28,594 bases of DNA from CBDUBU01 sp965365465 (GCA_965365465.1 CBDUBU010000013.1:1-28594); one strand, 5' to 3'; counted from the stretch's first letter, positions 1-10,200 are shown. A program made the numbers and translations. Notes: generated by a model not told the origin, from the letters alone.

Positions 1-480
1 GTCCTCCAGCCACTCATCACGCGGGAAATCGTTTACCGGCTTCTCACAGGCGCACAGGGCGAACGGCTCTGCCATCTGGCAGTCCTGGGCGGGCATCGCC
101 ACCGGATCGCCCGGGCGGTGACACGCCTTCACGAGGACTTCGACCAGACGATTCGGATGGAGGACATCGCGGAGGAACTCGGCATGAGCGTCTCGAGCTT
201 CCACCACCATTTCAAGGCCGTCACCGGCCTGACGCCGGTCGGCTTCCAGAAGCAGTTGCGGCTCCAGGAGGCCCGCCGCCTGCTGCTCAGCGAGGACCTC
301 GACGCAGCGACTGCGGGGCACAGTGTAGGTTACGACAATGCCTCGCACTTCAGCCGGGAGTACAAGCGGCTCTTCGGGCGTCCGCCAATGCGCGATGTAG
401 AGCGGCTGCGGGAAGCCGGTAGGGAGATGGCAGGGAGGGTCAGGCGCGCCCCTGTGTATACGGATATCGCACCAGAATAG
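1..480 (+). CDS. AraC-family transcriptional regulator, 5'-truncated by window edge
   Basis: The reading frame is open from base 1 to the stop at 480, so about 159 C-terminal residues are visible and the start lies outside the window. The first ~40 residues (PLITREIVYRLLTG, then AVLGGHRHRIARAV) match the end of the AraC_N-type effector domain. An AraC double helix-turn-helix follows: first helix pair around IAEELGMSVSSFHHHFK, second around AGHSVGYDNASHFSREYKR, ending LFGRPP. Members of this subfamily are cytoplasmic DNA-binding activators or repressors of nearby genes; the ligand cannot be told from sequence. It converges on the next gene and shares no operon with the rest of the window, so a link to the locus is not supported. 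An internal ATG at 118 would remove the N-terminal domain and is unlikely to be the true start. Confidence 0.9.
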   Translation, partial: VLQPLITREIVYRLLTGAQGERLCHLAVLGGHRHRIARAVTRLHEDFDQTIRMEDIAEELGMSVSSFHHHFKAVTGLTPVGFQKQLRLQEARRLLLSEDLDAATAGHSVGYDNASHFSREYKRLFGRPPMRDVERLREAGREMAGRVRRAPVYTDIAPE

Positions 481-524
481 CACGCGCTATGTTTCGCTTG
501 AGCTAACCATCGAGCCGAAGCACT

Positions 525-577
525 GGAATGCACGGACAGGCGAGGCGCGTAAGGCGCTTCGCCTGTCCGTGCATTCC
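525..577. terminator. Long perfect inverted repeat between convergent genes, probable bidirectional terminator or repeat element
   Basis: The 19-base arm at 525-543 is exactly complementary to 559-577 (GGAATGCACGGACAGGCGA against TCGCCTGTCCGTGCATTCC). The 15-base centre can add about five more pairs (GGCGC with GCGCT, one G-U), leaving a GTAAG loop. It sits between the stop of the AraC gene (480) and the stop of the next gene on the - strand (616), as expected for a shared terminator. No strong T tract follows on either strand, so factor-independent termination is not certain. A dispersed intergenic palindrome (REP-like) is the alternative. Confidence 0.6.
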
Positions 578-615
578 TTCTCCGTGTCGGTTCGTTTGCG
601 TATGCCGGAAGATGG

Positions 616-2739
616 TTACGGCAGAAGCGCCCGGAGGCGCTCGGCCAAGCGGCTGTGGGCCTCGGCGTCCCGGACGGCTGAGGGGTGCAGGCCTATGTAG
701 AACGTGCGCGGTTCCTTCATGAGCGGTACGGCCCCTTCCTCTCGCCCGAAGCCGAAGACGACCATGCCGCCCGGCGAGGCGACGCCTGCTTCGGTGTTGC
801 CTAGATAGGAGAAGATGTCCGTGAGATTGTCGGGCGGCGTCTGTGCGACGAAGAGCACGCGGTCCATGTCCTCGTGGCCGAAGTAGGCCCACTGCCAGGC
901 GCCTTTGCGATGCTGTCCGCCATAGTGGTCCGGCGTGTCGTGGTAGGGGCCGCCTTCGCTGACGCCGTAGTACTGCCGATTGGGATCGTAGATGCCTCCG
1001 GGGACACCTTCGTAGAGGAACCAGTAGGCGTGGTTTGGATCGATACTTTCAACCTCGAGGCGTGCGTGGTCGGGCATGAAGTGCCACGTCCACTGCCACT
1101 TGCCGCTTTTCGAGACGGAGCGGATGCGGTTTCCTTCAAGGATTTCGCTCTCCATCTGATCGAAGCCAGGATGCCCCGCTCCGGCGTCGTCGGAGCGGTA
1201 AACGAGGTTCGGAATTCCCCGGTAGGCAGAGGCGGCCGACGCTGGGTAGGTGTTCCACGGTTCGGGCCAGAAGGCGATCCAGTCGTTCCCGGCCTTATCG
1301 ATGAGGCGCGAGAGGCCGCCGCCCGCACGGTCGTAGTAATAGACCGCCGAAGGGGTATGGACGATGAAGTGCGGCCGTCCGGCATAGGCGCCCTCCTCGA
1401 TGCGGATCGTCTCGTTCTCGTAGGGCCGGTAGCGCACCTTCATCATGATGCCAGGCCACTGCACTTCCATGCCGTGAACCATCTTGCCGTCGATGAGGGG
1501 AGTCTTGCCGGTGCTGATGGTGTTTTCGCCTGGCCGCAGGAAGGTCGGGTCATTGATCTCGATGAGATGCTCGGCGTAGTCGTAGCAGGGCTCCTCACGG
1601 TCGTAGACCTTCACGCCGTTGACGTAGACGCCCCGGGCGTAGCACGGGCTCCAGCTCCGCCAGTCGAGTTGCACCGCTTCGGCATACCCGATCTTGCCAT
1701 GCACGCCCGCGTAGGTCGTAAAGCTGTCCGCACGCGTCACCCAGTTCGCCGGTTGGCGGTAGGGCATTGCGAGCTCGACGCTTTCTTCGCGGTCGAACCG
1801 GAGGCCGCCGACGGCAGGAGTGATTCGGACAAGGCCAGCCCGGTCGGTCACGCGGGCGGCCACGAGGATCTCCTCGTCCTGGTCGGGCGCCCATCGCGTA
1901 TCCCAGGCGATTTCGAAGGGCGGCGCGGAGGCCGTTCCAAGGTGGTTCCGTATTGCGCCCCTGTGATAACTGTACTGCCACTGCCGGAAGATGCCGTCGC
2001 CACGCCGGTTGAAGTCGCGCAGGAGACCGACGTAATCGACGCGGGCGACGTCTTCGGGCGAGCTGGTCTCGAGACGAAGCGCCTGATCGGCCTCCAGCAC
2101 GCCGTCCTCGCGCAACCCGCCTACCCTGGCATCGAGATTGCTTTTGGCCGGCTCGTAGTACACCCGAAGAAGGACGCCGTAGAAGATGTTTTGCGGCCAG
2201 TTCCACCGCTGCGTCGTATCGACCTTCATCTTGAAGGTATTCCCATCGCCCGGCTTCAGATATGCGAGCGGCACCGGAACGACGGGATAGTCGTGAAACA
2301 TGTAGTCCGAAGCGGGGGAGGGGGCCCCCTTCAGGTCGGGCACAGGCAGCCACTCGCTGTCGTTAATCTGAACGGCGAGTCCCTTGGTGTCTTCGTGCGA
2401 CTGCACCCGCTCAAGGATAAGCTCGGCTCGGACGGCCCACTCGAGATCTATAGCGTGCCCGAAAGGAATGTGGCCGTCCTGGCGCCCGTCCGCCGGAAAG
2501 TGGTCCGCGTTGATCTGGTAATCGAGCCTGCCGCCGACGCGGAGGAACTTGCCCGATTCGGCCACCATGTTCGGCAGCCAGACGTATTCACGGAACACGT
2601 CTTCGGGTTGCGGTTGGCCCTGCGCCGTGAACAGGGGTAGCGTGCAGATGCAGAAAAGCAGGAGAAATAAAGAAGAGTACTTAATACGTAAGAAGAGAAG
2701 GATGAGAGAAATGGGGCCTGAAATATGTAAGTGAGTCAT
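616..2739 (-). CDS. Secreted modular protein: jelly-roll/Ig-like N-terminal part plus conserved YRGIPN/YEGxPGG C-terminal module
   Basis: About 707 residues, with no enzyme family recognised. A hydrophobic N-terminus ending near LFTAQGQ is a signal peptide, so the protein is exported. Residues ~40-430 resemble the protein encoded just upstream: an N-terminal beta-sandwich-like region (INDSEWLPVPDLKG, LAYLKPGDGNTFKMKV), an Ig-like middle (RVDYVGLLRDFNRRGDG, IAWDTRWAPDQDEE) and a second sandwich (VYVNGVKVYD, FLRPGENTIS). Residues ~440-690 form a separate module (GGGLSRLIDKAGNDW, YRGIPN, YWFLYEGVPGG, GGMVVFGFGR) also found at the end of the 18256-21873 product. The sandwiches resemble carbohydrate-binding folds, so polysaccharide binding or processing at the cell surface or periplasm is a guess. 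ATG at 2739 is chosen over an in-frame GTG at 2748. It is last in the TonB-receptor operon, 27 bases after the preceding stop. Confidence 0.85.
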   Translation of the reverse strand: MTHLHISGPISLILLFLRIKYSSLFLLLFCICTLPLFTAQGQPQPEDVFREYVWLPNMVAESGKFLRVGGRLDYQINADHFPADGRQDGHIPFGHAIDLEWAVRAELILERVQSHEDTKGLAVQINDSEWLPVPDLKGAPSPASDYMFHDYPVVPVPLAYLKPGDGNTFKMKVDTTQRWNWPQNIFYGVLLRVYYEPAKSNLDARVGGLREDGVLEADQALRLETSSPEDVARVDYVGLLRDFNRRGDGIFRQWQYSYHRGAIRNHLGTASAPPFEIAWDTRWAPDQDEEILVAARVTDRAGLVRITPAVGGLRFDREESVELAMPYRQPANWVTRADSFTTYAGVHGKIGYAEAVQLDWRSWSPCYARGVYVNGVKVYDREEPCYDYAEHLIEINDPTFLRPGENTISTGKTPLIDGKMVHGMEVQWPGIMMKVRYRPYENETIRIEEGAYAGRPHFIVHTPSAVYYYDRAGGGLSRLIDKAGNDWIAFWPEPWNTYPASAASAYRGIPNLVYRSDDAGAGHPGFDQMESEILEGNRIRSVSKSGKWQWTWHFMPDHARLEVESIDPNHAYWFLYEGVPGGIYDPNRQYYGVSEGGPYHDTPDHYGGQHRKGAWQWAYFGHEDMDRVLFVAQTPPDNLTDIFSYLGNTEAGVASPGGMVVFGFGREEGAVPLMKEPRTFYIGLHPSAVRDAEAHSRLAERLRALLP

Positions 2740-2766
2740 ATTGTACACATACGTAAGTTGAATGGT

Positions 2767-4038
2767 TCAATGCGTGGAAGCACCTTTCGCATAAGCAATC
2801 AGCAGCGCGGGGCCAGGCCAGTTTATTTCGAGGGCGTGGCCTTTAAAATCAGAGGAGACGCTGATCTCGTTCTCTCCCTGCTTGAGCCATTCAAGGGGAA
2901 CGTTCAGTTCGTCAAAGCTGTGGTCGTGGAACTTGCCGAAGTTATCCGCCAGCTTGTGCCCATTGATGAGGACTTCATGACGTGAGCCGTCGTTCGTGCG
3001 GGCGGACCAGCTCGACATGATAAGACGAGCGGTTCGGGCATGTTCGAGGTCGTCACCAACGGCGATGGAGACGGACTTCGAGCTTCCATTCCGCGCGCTG
3101 AAGCGCTCCGGCAGGTCAGCAGGCAGATACATTTTGACTGCCCAATCCGGCCGGAAGAAAATCACGTTTTCGACCGCAGGAGTCATGTAGCTCAGGCCGG
3201 TTTGATCCGTCAGCTTGAGTGCGAGCTTTACTGGGCGGGTTTGATCCGGAATCCAGGACGTGTTCCACCGCACCTGGAATGGCGCAGCGGTAGCCACGCC
3301 GATGTTCCGCATCATTACGCCCTGGTCAGTCACGTATTGCCATTCTTCGCGAACCCCGTCGCCGTCCCAATCGAAATCGTCGTAGTAGCCGATGAAGTCG
3401 ACCTGCCGAATGGGACTTCCGGACGGGTCTGCTTCGGCCATCAAGACAGGCAATTCATTCAGTGTGTCGCCCGCCTGAATGAGCAGCCTTCCATTGGGAT
3501 GGGGCGCCGCTTCATCATAGTAGAGGCGCACGGTGAAAGAGTAGATCCAGTAAAACCCCCAATCGAAGTTGTAGCAGGTCTGCGGTCCAGCGGCAAACAC
3601 GAAGGCGTTCATGCCGTCCTTTAGAGCATCGAGGGGAATATCGACGGCATTGTTGCCTAAAAGTGTGCGGTGGTAGCACTGCGCTTCGCCCTTCGTGCCG
3701 ACAGGCTGGGGAAGGTATATCCATTCGCTGCCGTTTAACCGGAATTTCTGTTCGGTCGTTCCGATGTGGCCGCCCCAGTATTCAACGCTCAGCTCGGCGC
3801 GCGTGGCTCCATCGAGGTCAATCTCCAACGGCTGCTCTACTTGAATCGCCTTTTTCGCCATGCCGAAATTCGGATCTTCACGGCGCTTCGAAGTCGGATC
3901 GAGTTCCGAAAAACTACGATTCGGCAGCCGGTATACGTGTTCCCGGAAAACGTCACCGGGCTGAGGCTGTGCAAAGGCAAGGCCCGAAAGGAGGAACAGG
4001 ACCATGAAGACGGCGACGAATAAACGGTGGGTACGCAT
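2767..4038 (-). CDS. Secreted beta-sandwich/Ig-like protein, paralogue of the N-terminal part of its downstream neighbour
   Basis: 423 residues with a clear signal peptide (hydrophobic VAVFMVLFLLSGLAFAQ) and ATG at 4038. The mature start, QPQPGDVFREHVYRLPN, nearly repeats that of the next gene (QPQPEDVFREYVWLPN). Three parts are seen: a jelly-roll-like region (FRLNGSEWIYLP, VDIPLDALKDGMNAF), an Ig-like middle with an acidic stretch (YYDDFDWDGDGVREEW) and WNTSWIPDQ, and a second sandwich (VLINGHKLADNFG, EWLKQGENEISV) ending in EINWPGPALLIAYAKG. No catalytic motif and no T9SS tail were seen. It lacks the ~250-residue C-terminal module of its neighbour. It lies 52 bases after the PorV/PorQ-like gene and 27 bases before the paralogue, so co-transcription is likely. 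Carbohydrate or surface-ligand binding is inferred only from fold-like patterns. Confidence 0.85.
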   Translation of the reverse strand: MRTHRLFVAVFMVLFLLSGLAFAQPQPGDVFREHVYRLPNRSFSELDPTSKRREDPNFGMAKKAIQVEQPLEIDLDGATRAELSVEYWGGHIGTTEQKFRLNGSEWIYLPQPVGTKGEAQCYHRTLLGNNAVDIPLDALKDGMNAFVFAAGPQTCYNFDWGFYWIYSFTVRLYYDEAAPHPNGRLLIQAGDTLNELPVLMAEADPSGSPIRQVDFIGYYDDFDWDGDGVREEWQYVTDQGVMMRNIGVATAAPFQVRWNTSWIPDQTRPVKLALKLTDQTGLSYMTPAVENVIFFRPDWAVKMYLPADLPERFSARNGSSKSVSIAVGDDLEHARTARLIMSSWSARTNDGSRHEVLINGHKLADNFGKFHDHSFDELNVPLEWLKQGENEISVSSDFKGHALEINWPGPALLIAYAKGASTH

Positions 4039-4090
4039 AAATGGTATGCCTTGAGAAAAAAAATAGAATCGTCACTGGTGCTGCAATCTT

Positions 4091-5140
4091 CTACAGCCGG
4101 ATGCCCAAAGAGAATACGTGAACGGAATCGAACCGACCGAAAGCGACATAGGCGTAATCCGCTCGGACGCCAAACGTGGAGGTCAGAAAGTTCAGCCCTC
4201 CGCCCAGGGTAACGCCTTCTTCATCGTAGTTGAACCGGTAGCCGCTCCGCAAGCTGATGAGATCCATAAAGGTGTATTCCGTAGCAAGGTGAATCCTTTC
4301 AGGGCCGTCATTGGGATGCGTAAACTCGGCGCCCAAAGACCACAGGTGCGGGCTGCCCTGCGTGGGTTCGAGCAAGTCGATGCCTGCTCCAAGCGCAAAG
4401 ACCATGGGCATCTTCACCTGCACGGCAGGGGTCCCGAGGCGCTCGTCGTAGGAGACGAACTCGGCATCGGGGCCGAAATTCCGACCGGACATGGAAATTC
4501 GCAGCGACCGAAAGCCAGTGTAGAACATCGTGCCGACGTCGATTGCCCATCCGCCGGTGGATGCGTCGTCGATGCTTTCGTTGACGTATTTCATGGCGCC
4601 GCCTACCTGAAAGCGATCAGTGACGCGGCGTCCATAGGAAAGCCCAATTGCGTAGTCCCGAGCCGAAAACGTGCCGAGGCCATCGAGCACCTGTCGTGTC
4701 ATACCGGTCGAGAGGCCGTCGCCGTCAAGGATCTCTTCATTTTCCGTACGGATCATGTCGCCGTAGTCGAGATAAATGAGGCTCACTCCGAAAGCGCCCA
4801 GGCTGCCGAAGTTTTTCACGACGGATGCCGAATTGTAGGCGATATCTACGAGCCAGTTCATTCGGGAGATGCCGAACTCGACGTTCTCGATGTCGGTCAG
4901 GAGCGCCGGGTTTCCAAGGGTCGAGAGCGCGTCGCCGTGCCCGATGCTCGTGATAATTCCTGCTGTGGCGGACGTTCGAGCGCTCGTAGGGAGTTTGAGA
5001 AACTGCCAGCCCGATTGTCCGGTGTGCTGAAAGTCAGCCGGCTCGATGCCGGAGTCGATATCAGGACGCTCTCTTGGCTGCGCAACGAGAAGGACCGGCG
5101 ACAGGAGCAGGCAGAGTATCAGTAAAGGTATTGGACGCAT
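4091..5140 (-). CDS. PorV/PorQ-family outer-membrane beta-barrel protein
   Basis: 349 residues with a signal peptide (MRPIPLLILCLLLSPVLLVAQ). The mature region carries the PorV/PorQ hallmark FLKLPTSARTSATAG followed by GDALSTLGNPALL, comparable to the FLKIP.GAR...A..NPA pattern of PorV. The rest alternates polar and hydrophobic residues with many G/Y/F positions and ends in FSLGIRL, as in outer-membrane barrels. In the T9SS, PorV moves cargo to the attachment complex and PorQ takes part in outer-membrane attachment; this one may be a paralogue dedicated to the neighbouring T9SS-tailed protein. The ATG at 5140 has a good ribosome binding site (AGAGGT). It lies 33 bases after the T9SS-tailed gene. 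The FadL/transporter-like barrel superfamily is the main alternative. Confidence 0.85.
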   Translation of the reverse strand: MRPIPLLILCLLLSPVLLVAQPRERPDIDSGIEPADFQHTGQSGWQFLKLPTSARTSATAGIITSIGHGDALSTLGNPALLTDIENVEFGISRMNWLVDIAYNSASVVKNFGSLGAFGVSLIYLDYGDMIRTENEEILDGDGLSTGMTRQVLDGLGTFSARDYAIGLSYGRRVTDRFQVGGAMKYVNESIDDASTGGWAIDVGTMFYTGFRSLRISMSGRNFGPDAEFVSYDERLGTPAVQVKMPMVFALGAGIDLLEPTQGSPHLWSLGAEFTHPNDGPERIHLATEYTFMDLISLRSGYRFNYDEEGVTLGGGLNFLTSTFGVRADYAYVAFGRFDSVHVFSLGIRL

Positions 5141-5173
5141 GATTGCTACCTCTGTTGAAGGTTTGGGTACTGG

Positions 5174-7207
5174 TCACTTGAGGATGGCAAACTTGCCGAT
5201 GGCCGTTTCTCCCTCATGCCCCGGCACCTGAGACGTGATGTGATACAGGTAGATGCCGGGTGCCACATTGGTCGCCCACTGCGTCAGCATGTAGTTGTTG
5301 TTGTCTCCCGTGCTCGAACCCCAGGCTTCCGAGCCGAAGCCGTCATGATCGATCGTCTGAACAATCTCTCCTGCCATCGTATAGATGCGAATGGTGCATC
5401 TTGCAGGAATGCCGACAATTTCCAACCTCTTTTCTTCACCGGCATCGAGCAGGCCGCTCACCTGACGAAAAGGATTCGGTACTACGAGGGTCTTCGTCAG
5501 ATCGTTCGACGGTGCGCGAGGCGCTGCCAGAGGATCGAGCGTATAGGCGGTTCGCCCGCTCTCCAGCTCTTCGGCATCGATTGTGGTGACGGCGAAACGG
5601 CTCGGAATGCCCGGTTCTGACGGAAGTTTGAGCGTGACCCGTCCGTTACTCATGAGTCCGGCTGCCTCTTCTCTGGAGACTTCCGTCACGAGATCCCAGG
5701 GACCTTCAACGCCGATAATGCTCTGGTACACGCGGTAGCCGACGAAATCGTCGATACCCGTTTTGGGATCGCGATAATCGCTCGCTACCGGCGTCCAGCG
5801 TATGATGTATCCCTGCGTCGGTTGGCCGCCTTCATCCTGTTCGGCGTAGATATCCACCTCCAACTCGTTGCCGTGATTTTCACGCGGCACGTTGCCGGGC
5901 GTGGGAGGAGGGTAGGCGAGGGGCCGGTAATCGTTTTCAATCAGCTCGATGGCTGAAGCCCAGTTGTCTTTCACGTCCTCAATGGCGGCTTCGGGCAGGA
6001 GGCTGGTTGCCTTGATGCCGCCGCGCATGGCGATGTTGCGGTCGAGCTCGCCGCCTACGAAAAGCATCTTGAACTGAATGGAATCACCTGGCGCCAGGTC
6101 ATAAGGCCCGATGGCGATAGTCAACAGCGGCGAGCGCTCCCACGTGTTGCCGGCGGTCGGATTGCCTTGATCGTGAGCTTCCTGCCAGCTCATCCGGGGG
6201 GCGTCGTCGGTCATTACCCCCACACTTTCTTCATATCCGCTCATCGCCCAGACGACCCGCTCGTGGGAGGGGGCGTTCTGGTGCGACCACGGCTGCTCGC
6301 CCTCACTGTTGCGGATGCTGTACCAGAATTTTTTCTCCCCGTTCTGATTGGGATCGGCATCAATGAATCCTATCGCTACTGCCTGAGGGGAGTACAGACG
6401 ACGGTCTACTGAATTGGCTTCGAGGATGTTGCCCGGATCGCCGCGGTCGCCGGTCTCATTGCCGGGAGGGTAGAGGTATACGGCGGGCGACTCCGAAAAC
6501 CCGGGCCAGGAGTTGTCATCGTAGAAGATGAACGCGCCCTGTTCGTCGCCATAGGTTTTCAGATCGCCGGCCCATACGTATTCGTTGTCGTTCGAGAAGC
6601 GGTTGTCTCCCGCACCGGAAGGATCGACGACGAAGTTGTAGCCGATGAAAGCATCTTCCCACGCACGTTCGTCTGTGTTTTTGACGACCATCTCCCAGAT
6701 GACGAAGTCGTCGTACCTGGGAAGGCTCCACACCATACGCTTGGTATAGACCTCGTAGTACAGTGGGATGAATTCATCCTCGGTGTCGCTGTCATAGGTA
6801 TGGCAGCGGCCGACCGTGTACTCTTCGGCTTCGTCCAGCGAGAGCGTGAAGTTGTAGTTTTTGACGAGTTGTTGCGGCGTCGTACACCATCCCGCTACCG
6901 ATCCGCGCGGCCAGTTGTGGTAATCCTGATCCGCCGTTTTGGCATCGAGAAAGAAAGCGGTCTGGTTGTGGAGCACATGATTGTTCGTCTCATGATAACC
7001 GGGATAGGTACCCGCTTTGGGTATGCCGACATTGTTTTCCCAAGCTTCGTTGAGCCAGAACTTTCCACGTGTCATATCGCGGGAGACCGGGCGCTGGTCC
7101 GCCGGCGGCTCTGTGGTTTGCGCGAGAGCGGTCCCGAAGGTGAGCAACCCGATCAGGACACCGAACGAAACGACGCGCCTCCCTGTTTTCAAGCTATTGC
7201 CGTACAT
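5174..7207 (-). CDS. Exported protein with T9SS type A C-terminal sorting domain
   Basis: About 677 residues from ATG 7207, preceded by AGGT seven bases upstream; an in-frame TTG at 7240 is less likely. The signal peptide is hydrophobic to GTALAQ. The large N-terminal part (~residues 30-430) is not recognised; it is rich in W, Y, D and N. A fibronectin-III-like region follows (GYIIRWTPVASDYRD, VGYRVYQSIIG, FAVTTIDAEELESG). The last ~90 residues are a type A T9SS tail: VVPNPFR, CTIRIYTMAGEIVQTIDHDG, NVAPGIYLYHI and terminal GKFAILK. Such tails direct cargo through the outer membrane for surface attachment or release. It lies between the TonB receptor (52 bases upstream) and the PorV/PorQ-like gene. 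No SusD-like protein is present, so it may be the surface partner of the receptor; that role is inferred. Confidence 0.85.
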   Translation of the reverse strand: MYGNSLKTGRRVVSFGVLIGLLTFGTALAQTTEPPADQRPVSRDMTRGKFWLNEAWENNVGIPKAGTYPGYHETNNHVLHNQTAFFLDAKTADQDYHNWPRGSVAGWCTTPQQLVKNYNFTLSLDEAEEYTVGRCHTYDSDTEDEFIPLYYEVYTKRMVWSLPRYDDFVIWEMVVKNTDERAWEDAFIGYNFVVDPSGAGDNRFSNDNEYVWAGDLKTYGDEQGAFIFYDDNSWPGFSESPAVYLYPPGNETGDRGDPGNILEANSVDRRLYSPQAVAIGFIDADPNQNGEKKFWYSIRNSEGEQPWSHQNAPSHERVVWAMSGYEESVGVMTDDAPRMSWQEAHDQGNPTAGNTWERSPLLTIAIGPYDLAPGDSIQFKMLFVGGELDRNIAMRGGIKATSLLPEAAIEDVKDNWASAIELIENDYRPLAYPPPTPGNVPRENHGNELEVDIYAEQDEGGQPTQGYIIRWTPVASDYRDPKTGIDDFVGYRVYQSIIGVEGPWDLVTEVSREEAAGLMSNGRVTLKLPSEPGIPSRFAVTTIDAEELESGRTAYTLDPLAAPRAPSNDLTKTLVVPNPFRQVSGLLDAGEEKRLEIVGIPARCTIRIYTMAGEIVQTIDHDGFGSEAWGSSTGDNNNYMLTQWATNVAPGIYLYHITSQVPGHEGETAIGKFAILK

Positions 7208-7259
7208 AGTCTTACCTGATTTATAAGTTGCAGGCGCCAATCGAGGCTAGGATAGGGTA

Positions 7260-10200
7260 TCAGAAAGTGACCGTTGCGCCGAAGTAGGTTTGCCTCGGTA
7301 AAAGGTTGGGCATGTACCACTCCCAAACGTTCGGCTCCTGACTCACGGGGTGAACCGGCAGCTTGCCGTATTCCTCGTAGTCCACCAGTTCCTGTCCGGA
7401 TAACATCCTCAATTGCTTGTTGTTGAAGAGGTTTATGACATCCAGGCTTAACGTTAGCCGGGACGTATTGACCATGTCAAAGCTCTTCGACACGCGCAGA
7501 TTGGTCACGTGGCGCGGCTTCCAGCGTTTGTTGTTGGGTTTGGTGGAGAAGTCCTGGTTCAATGCGGAGTGGTACGTGTAGAGTTGACCGGAGGCGTACT
7601 CGTGATACACACTGGCGAACCAATCGCCGAGCAGTCGGAGCCCGCCAAGGGACGGACCAAACTGCGGCGGTGTGGCGAAGTTGGCGGTGAAGCGGAGTGT
7701 ATTGAGCGGATTCCACACCTCATTCTTATTGCCGCCCGCTCCCTTATCGTTGTTGCCTCCGCCGTAGAACTGATCGGTGCCAGCCTTGCCAGGTTCGCCC
7801 CAATCCTGATACAAGCGCGACGCCCCGTACCGGTCGCTGAGCGCAGCCGACATGTTGTAGACGGCTCGGAAGTTTATCCAGTTGGAGAAGCGCGATTCTA
7901 CGTCGAATTCGAGGCCTCTGACGGTTACCCAGCCGCCATTGATCGGGACGAGGAACGCGTTCTGCTTGATCTGTGCATTCGGCGGATCGGGATCGAGACG
8001 GGTTGTCACCGAACCGGTCAGGCCCATGTTGTTGATGCTATAGCCTCTTTGGAAGCCAAGCGATGTCAGGTTTTTCCCTTCCTTGTAATAGAGGGTGGCA
8101 TCGAAGCTGATGATGTTGGCGACGTTTTGCTCGAAGCCGACTTCATACTGGACGTACTTTTCGTAGGTCAGGCCGGGATTGAACTGGCTTCCGAGCGCAC
8201 TCGTATTGTACCAGAAGGTGCGCGAATCCGGATCGTAGGCTGTCACATGGAAGCCGGTGGAGTCGTTCCAGGTGGTTGCATCTGTCCGGGGCTGTTGCTG
8301 AATGGCTCCATACTGCGCGAGCTTAAACCAGGCGGGGCGCTGGTTGAAGTGGCCGTACATGAAGTGGAGCACGGTCGTCTCCGTGATCGGATGGGAAATG
8401 CCGATGCGCGGCGAGACCGCAATTCGTGTGGGTGTGCTCTTGGCCAGCGGGCTGTCGTAGTCGAGCATGATCACCCCCTGCTGGATGTCCTCAGGGTGCA
8501 TCTGGCCGTCCTGGTACATAGCCACGGGATCGAAGATGCTCGGCCCCACTTTCTTGTTCACGTTGAACATATCGATCCGAACGCCGGCATTTACGATCAT
8601 GCCCTTGATCTCGATCTTGTCCTGGATGAAGGCGCCCACTTCCCACGGGCGGAAAGTTGGGTCGAGATAGTTGGTCGTGATCGGGTTTCCGCTGAAACCG
8701 AGGGAGGTCAAACGCCGGTAGAGGTGCCGTGAGAATTCGGCTCCCGCCTTGAATTGGTGGTGGTCGGTGGCCTGGCTCGTCAAAGCGGCCGAAATGGATA
8801 CCCGGCCGGTGTAGGTGTTATCGTGGAACAGGTCGCTCGGCTGGCAAAAGTTCTGGAAGATGCCGTTGTTCATGATGACATTGTTACCGCATACCGGTCC
8901 CCAGGCATCGACTCCCCACGCACGTTGGCGATTACTATAGTATCCCCGGTCGAACCATTCCGAAAATGAGGAATGGCGACGGAACCACTGGTAGCGCCCC
9001 GCGATGTCGAGGAAGGTGCGATCCGAAAACAGATGGGTGGCAGTAACCTGACCGTTCCACTGCCATACTTTCTCGGGCGGCTGGATCCTGCCGAGGCGTT
9101 CGCCGCCGCCATACGAAAAGGCTCCATAAGGCCAAAATTTTGCCGTGCTGTACGGGCTGTAGAAATAAGCTTCTGCATTTCCTGCGGCTCCCGTCGCATC
9201 TTCACTCGACAGATAGGCTGTCCGGTATGGCCCGGAATTAGTGAACTGATAGTGCATGACCGAGCCAACGATCCTCGTCCGGTTCGTCAAATCGTAATCA
9301 AGCTTGGCCTGGAAATTATATGTTGGGTTATACTTGAGGCCCGTTGCATAGACGGGTACACCCTGGAGGTAGCGGCCCGAGATGAAGTAGCCGAGCCCCT
9401 TCACAAGGGGACCCGTCAATGTGGCCTCCATTTCCCATTCTGTTCTTTCATCATAGTTGCGCAGGGTGTCATTCGCAGCGATGATGCGGCGCCAGTTTTC
9501 GAGCCGTCCTTCCGGCGTCATGTTTTTGTAAATGTCGGCTCCACCATCGTTTTTCTGCCAGTACTCGAGGCTGTTGAGGCCGGGACTGCCGTCAAGATTG
9601 CGTTCCCAGTATTCATAGTTTTCCTCGCTGTAGACCTGGCGGCCCCAATGGTATAAGCCTGGCGGGCGGAGGCGATAGCGAACGGTGCCCGTATGGCGGC
9701 TCGTGGCCCGCTTGGTGACGACATTGACGACACCGCTGTTGGCCTGCGGATACTCTGCGTTCCATCCGCCTGTGAGCACTTCCATTTCCTGAATGGAGGT
9801 GGTGTTGATCGGCATCAGGCTCATGTTGGAGCCGTCGTCTCGCACGACCTGACCGTCAACGATATAGTTGACGTCCATCTGGAAGCCGCCGCGAATGCCG
9901 CCGTTTACGTTGATGCCGGATTGCATACGGAGCGCGTCGTCGATGGAGCGCACCCAACTGTTTTGCAGGTCAACGCCGCTAATGGTCACCTTGCTCGCGG
10001 TAAGGTCAAGCTCGACGTCCGGGCGCTCGGCGGTCACGATCACTTCCTCACCCATGATGGTCGCTTCCTGCATTTCGAAGTCTATCGTGGTCGTCTGGTC
10101 GATCTTGACCCGTACGTCGGTAACCGTCATGTCGGCATAGCCGATCATGGAGGCGCGAAGCGCGTACGTGCCGGGAGGTACATTGAGGATTACGTACACT

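Noticed and set aside
874..2640. Long open frame (588 codons) on the + strand opposite the 616-2739 gene
   Set aside because: The - strand frame has a signal peptide, domain similarity to its neighbour and to a distant protein, and operon spacing. The + strand product shows no domain and is an antisense shadow of GC-biased codons.
7509..8732. Open frame of 407 codons on the + strand inside the TonB receptor gene
   Set aside because: The opposite strand encodes a continuous, well-recognised TonB receptor barrel, so this is a shadow frame.
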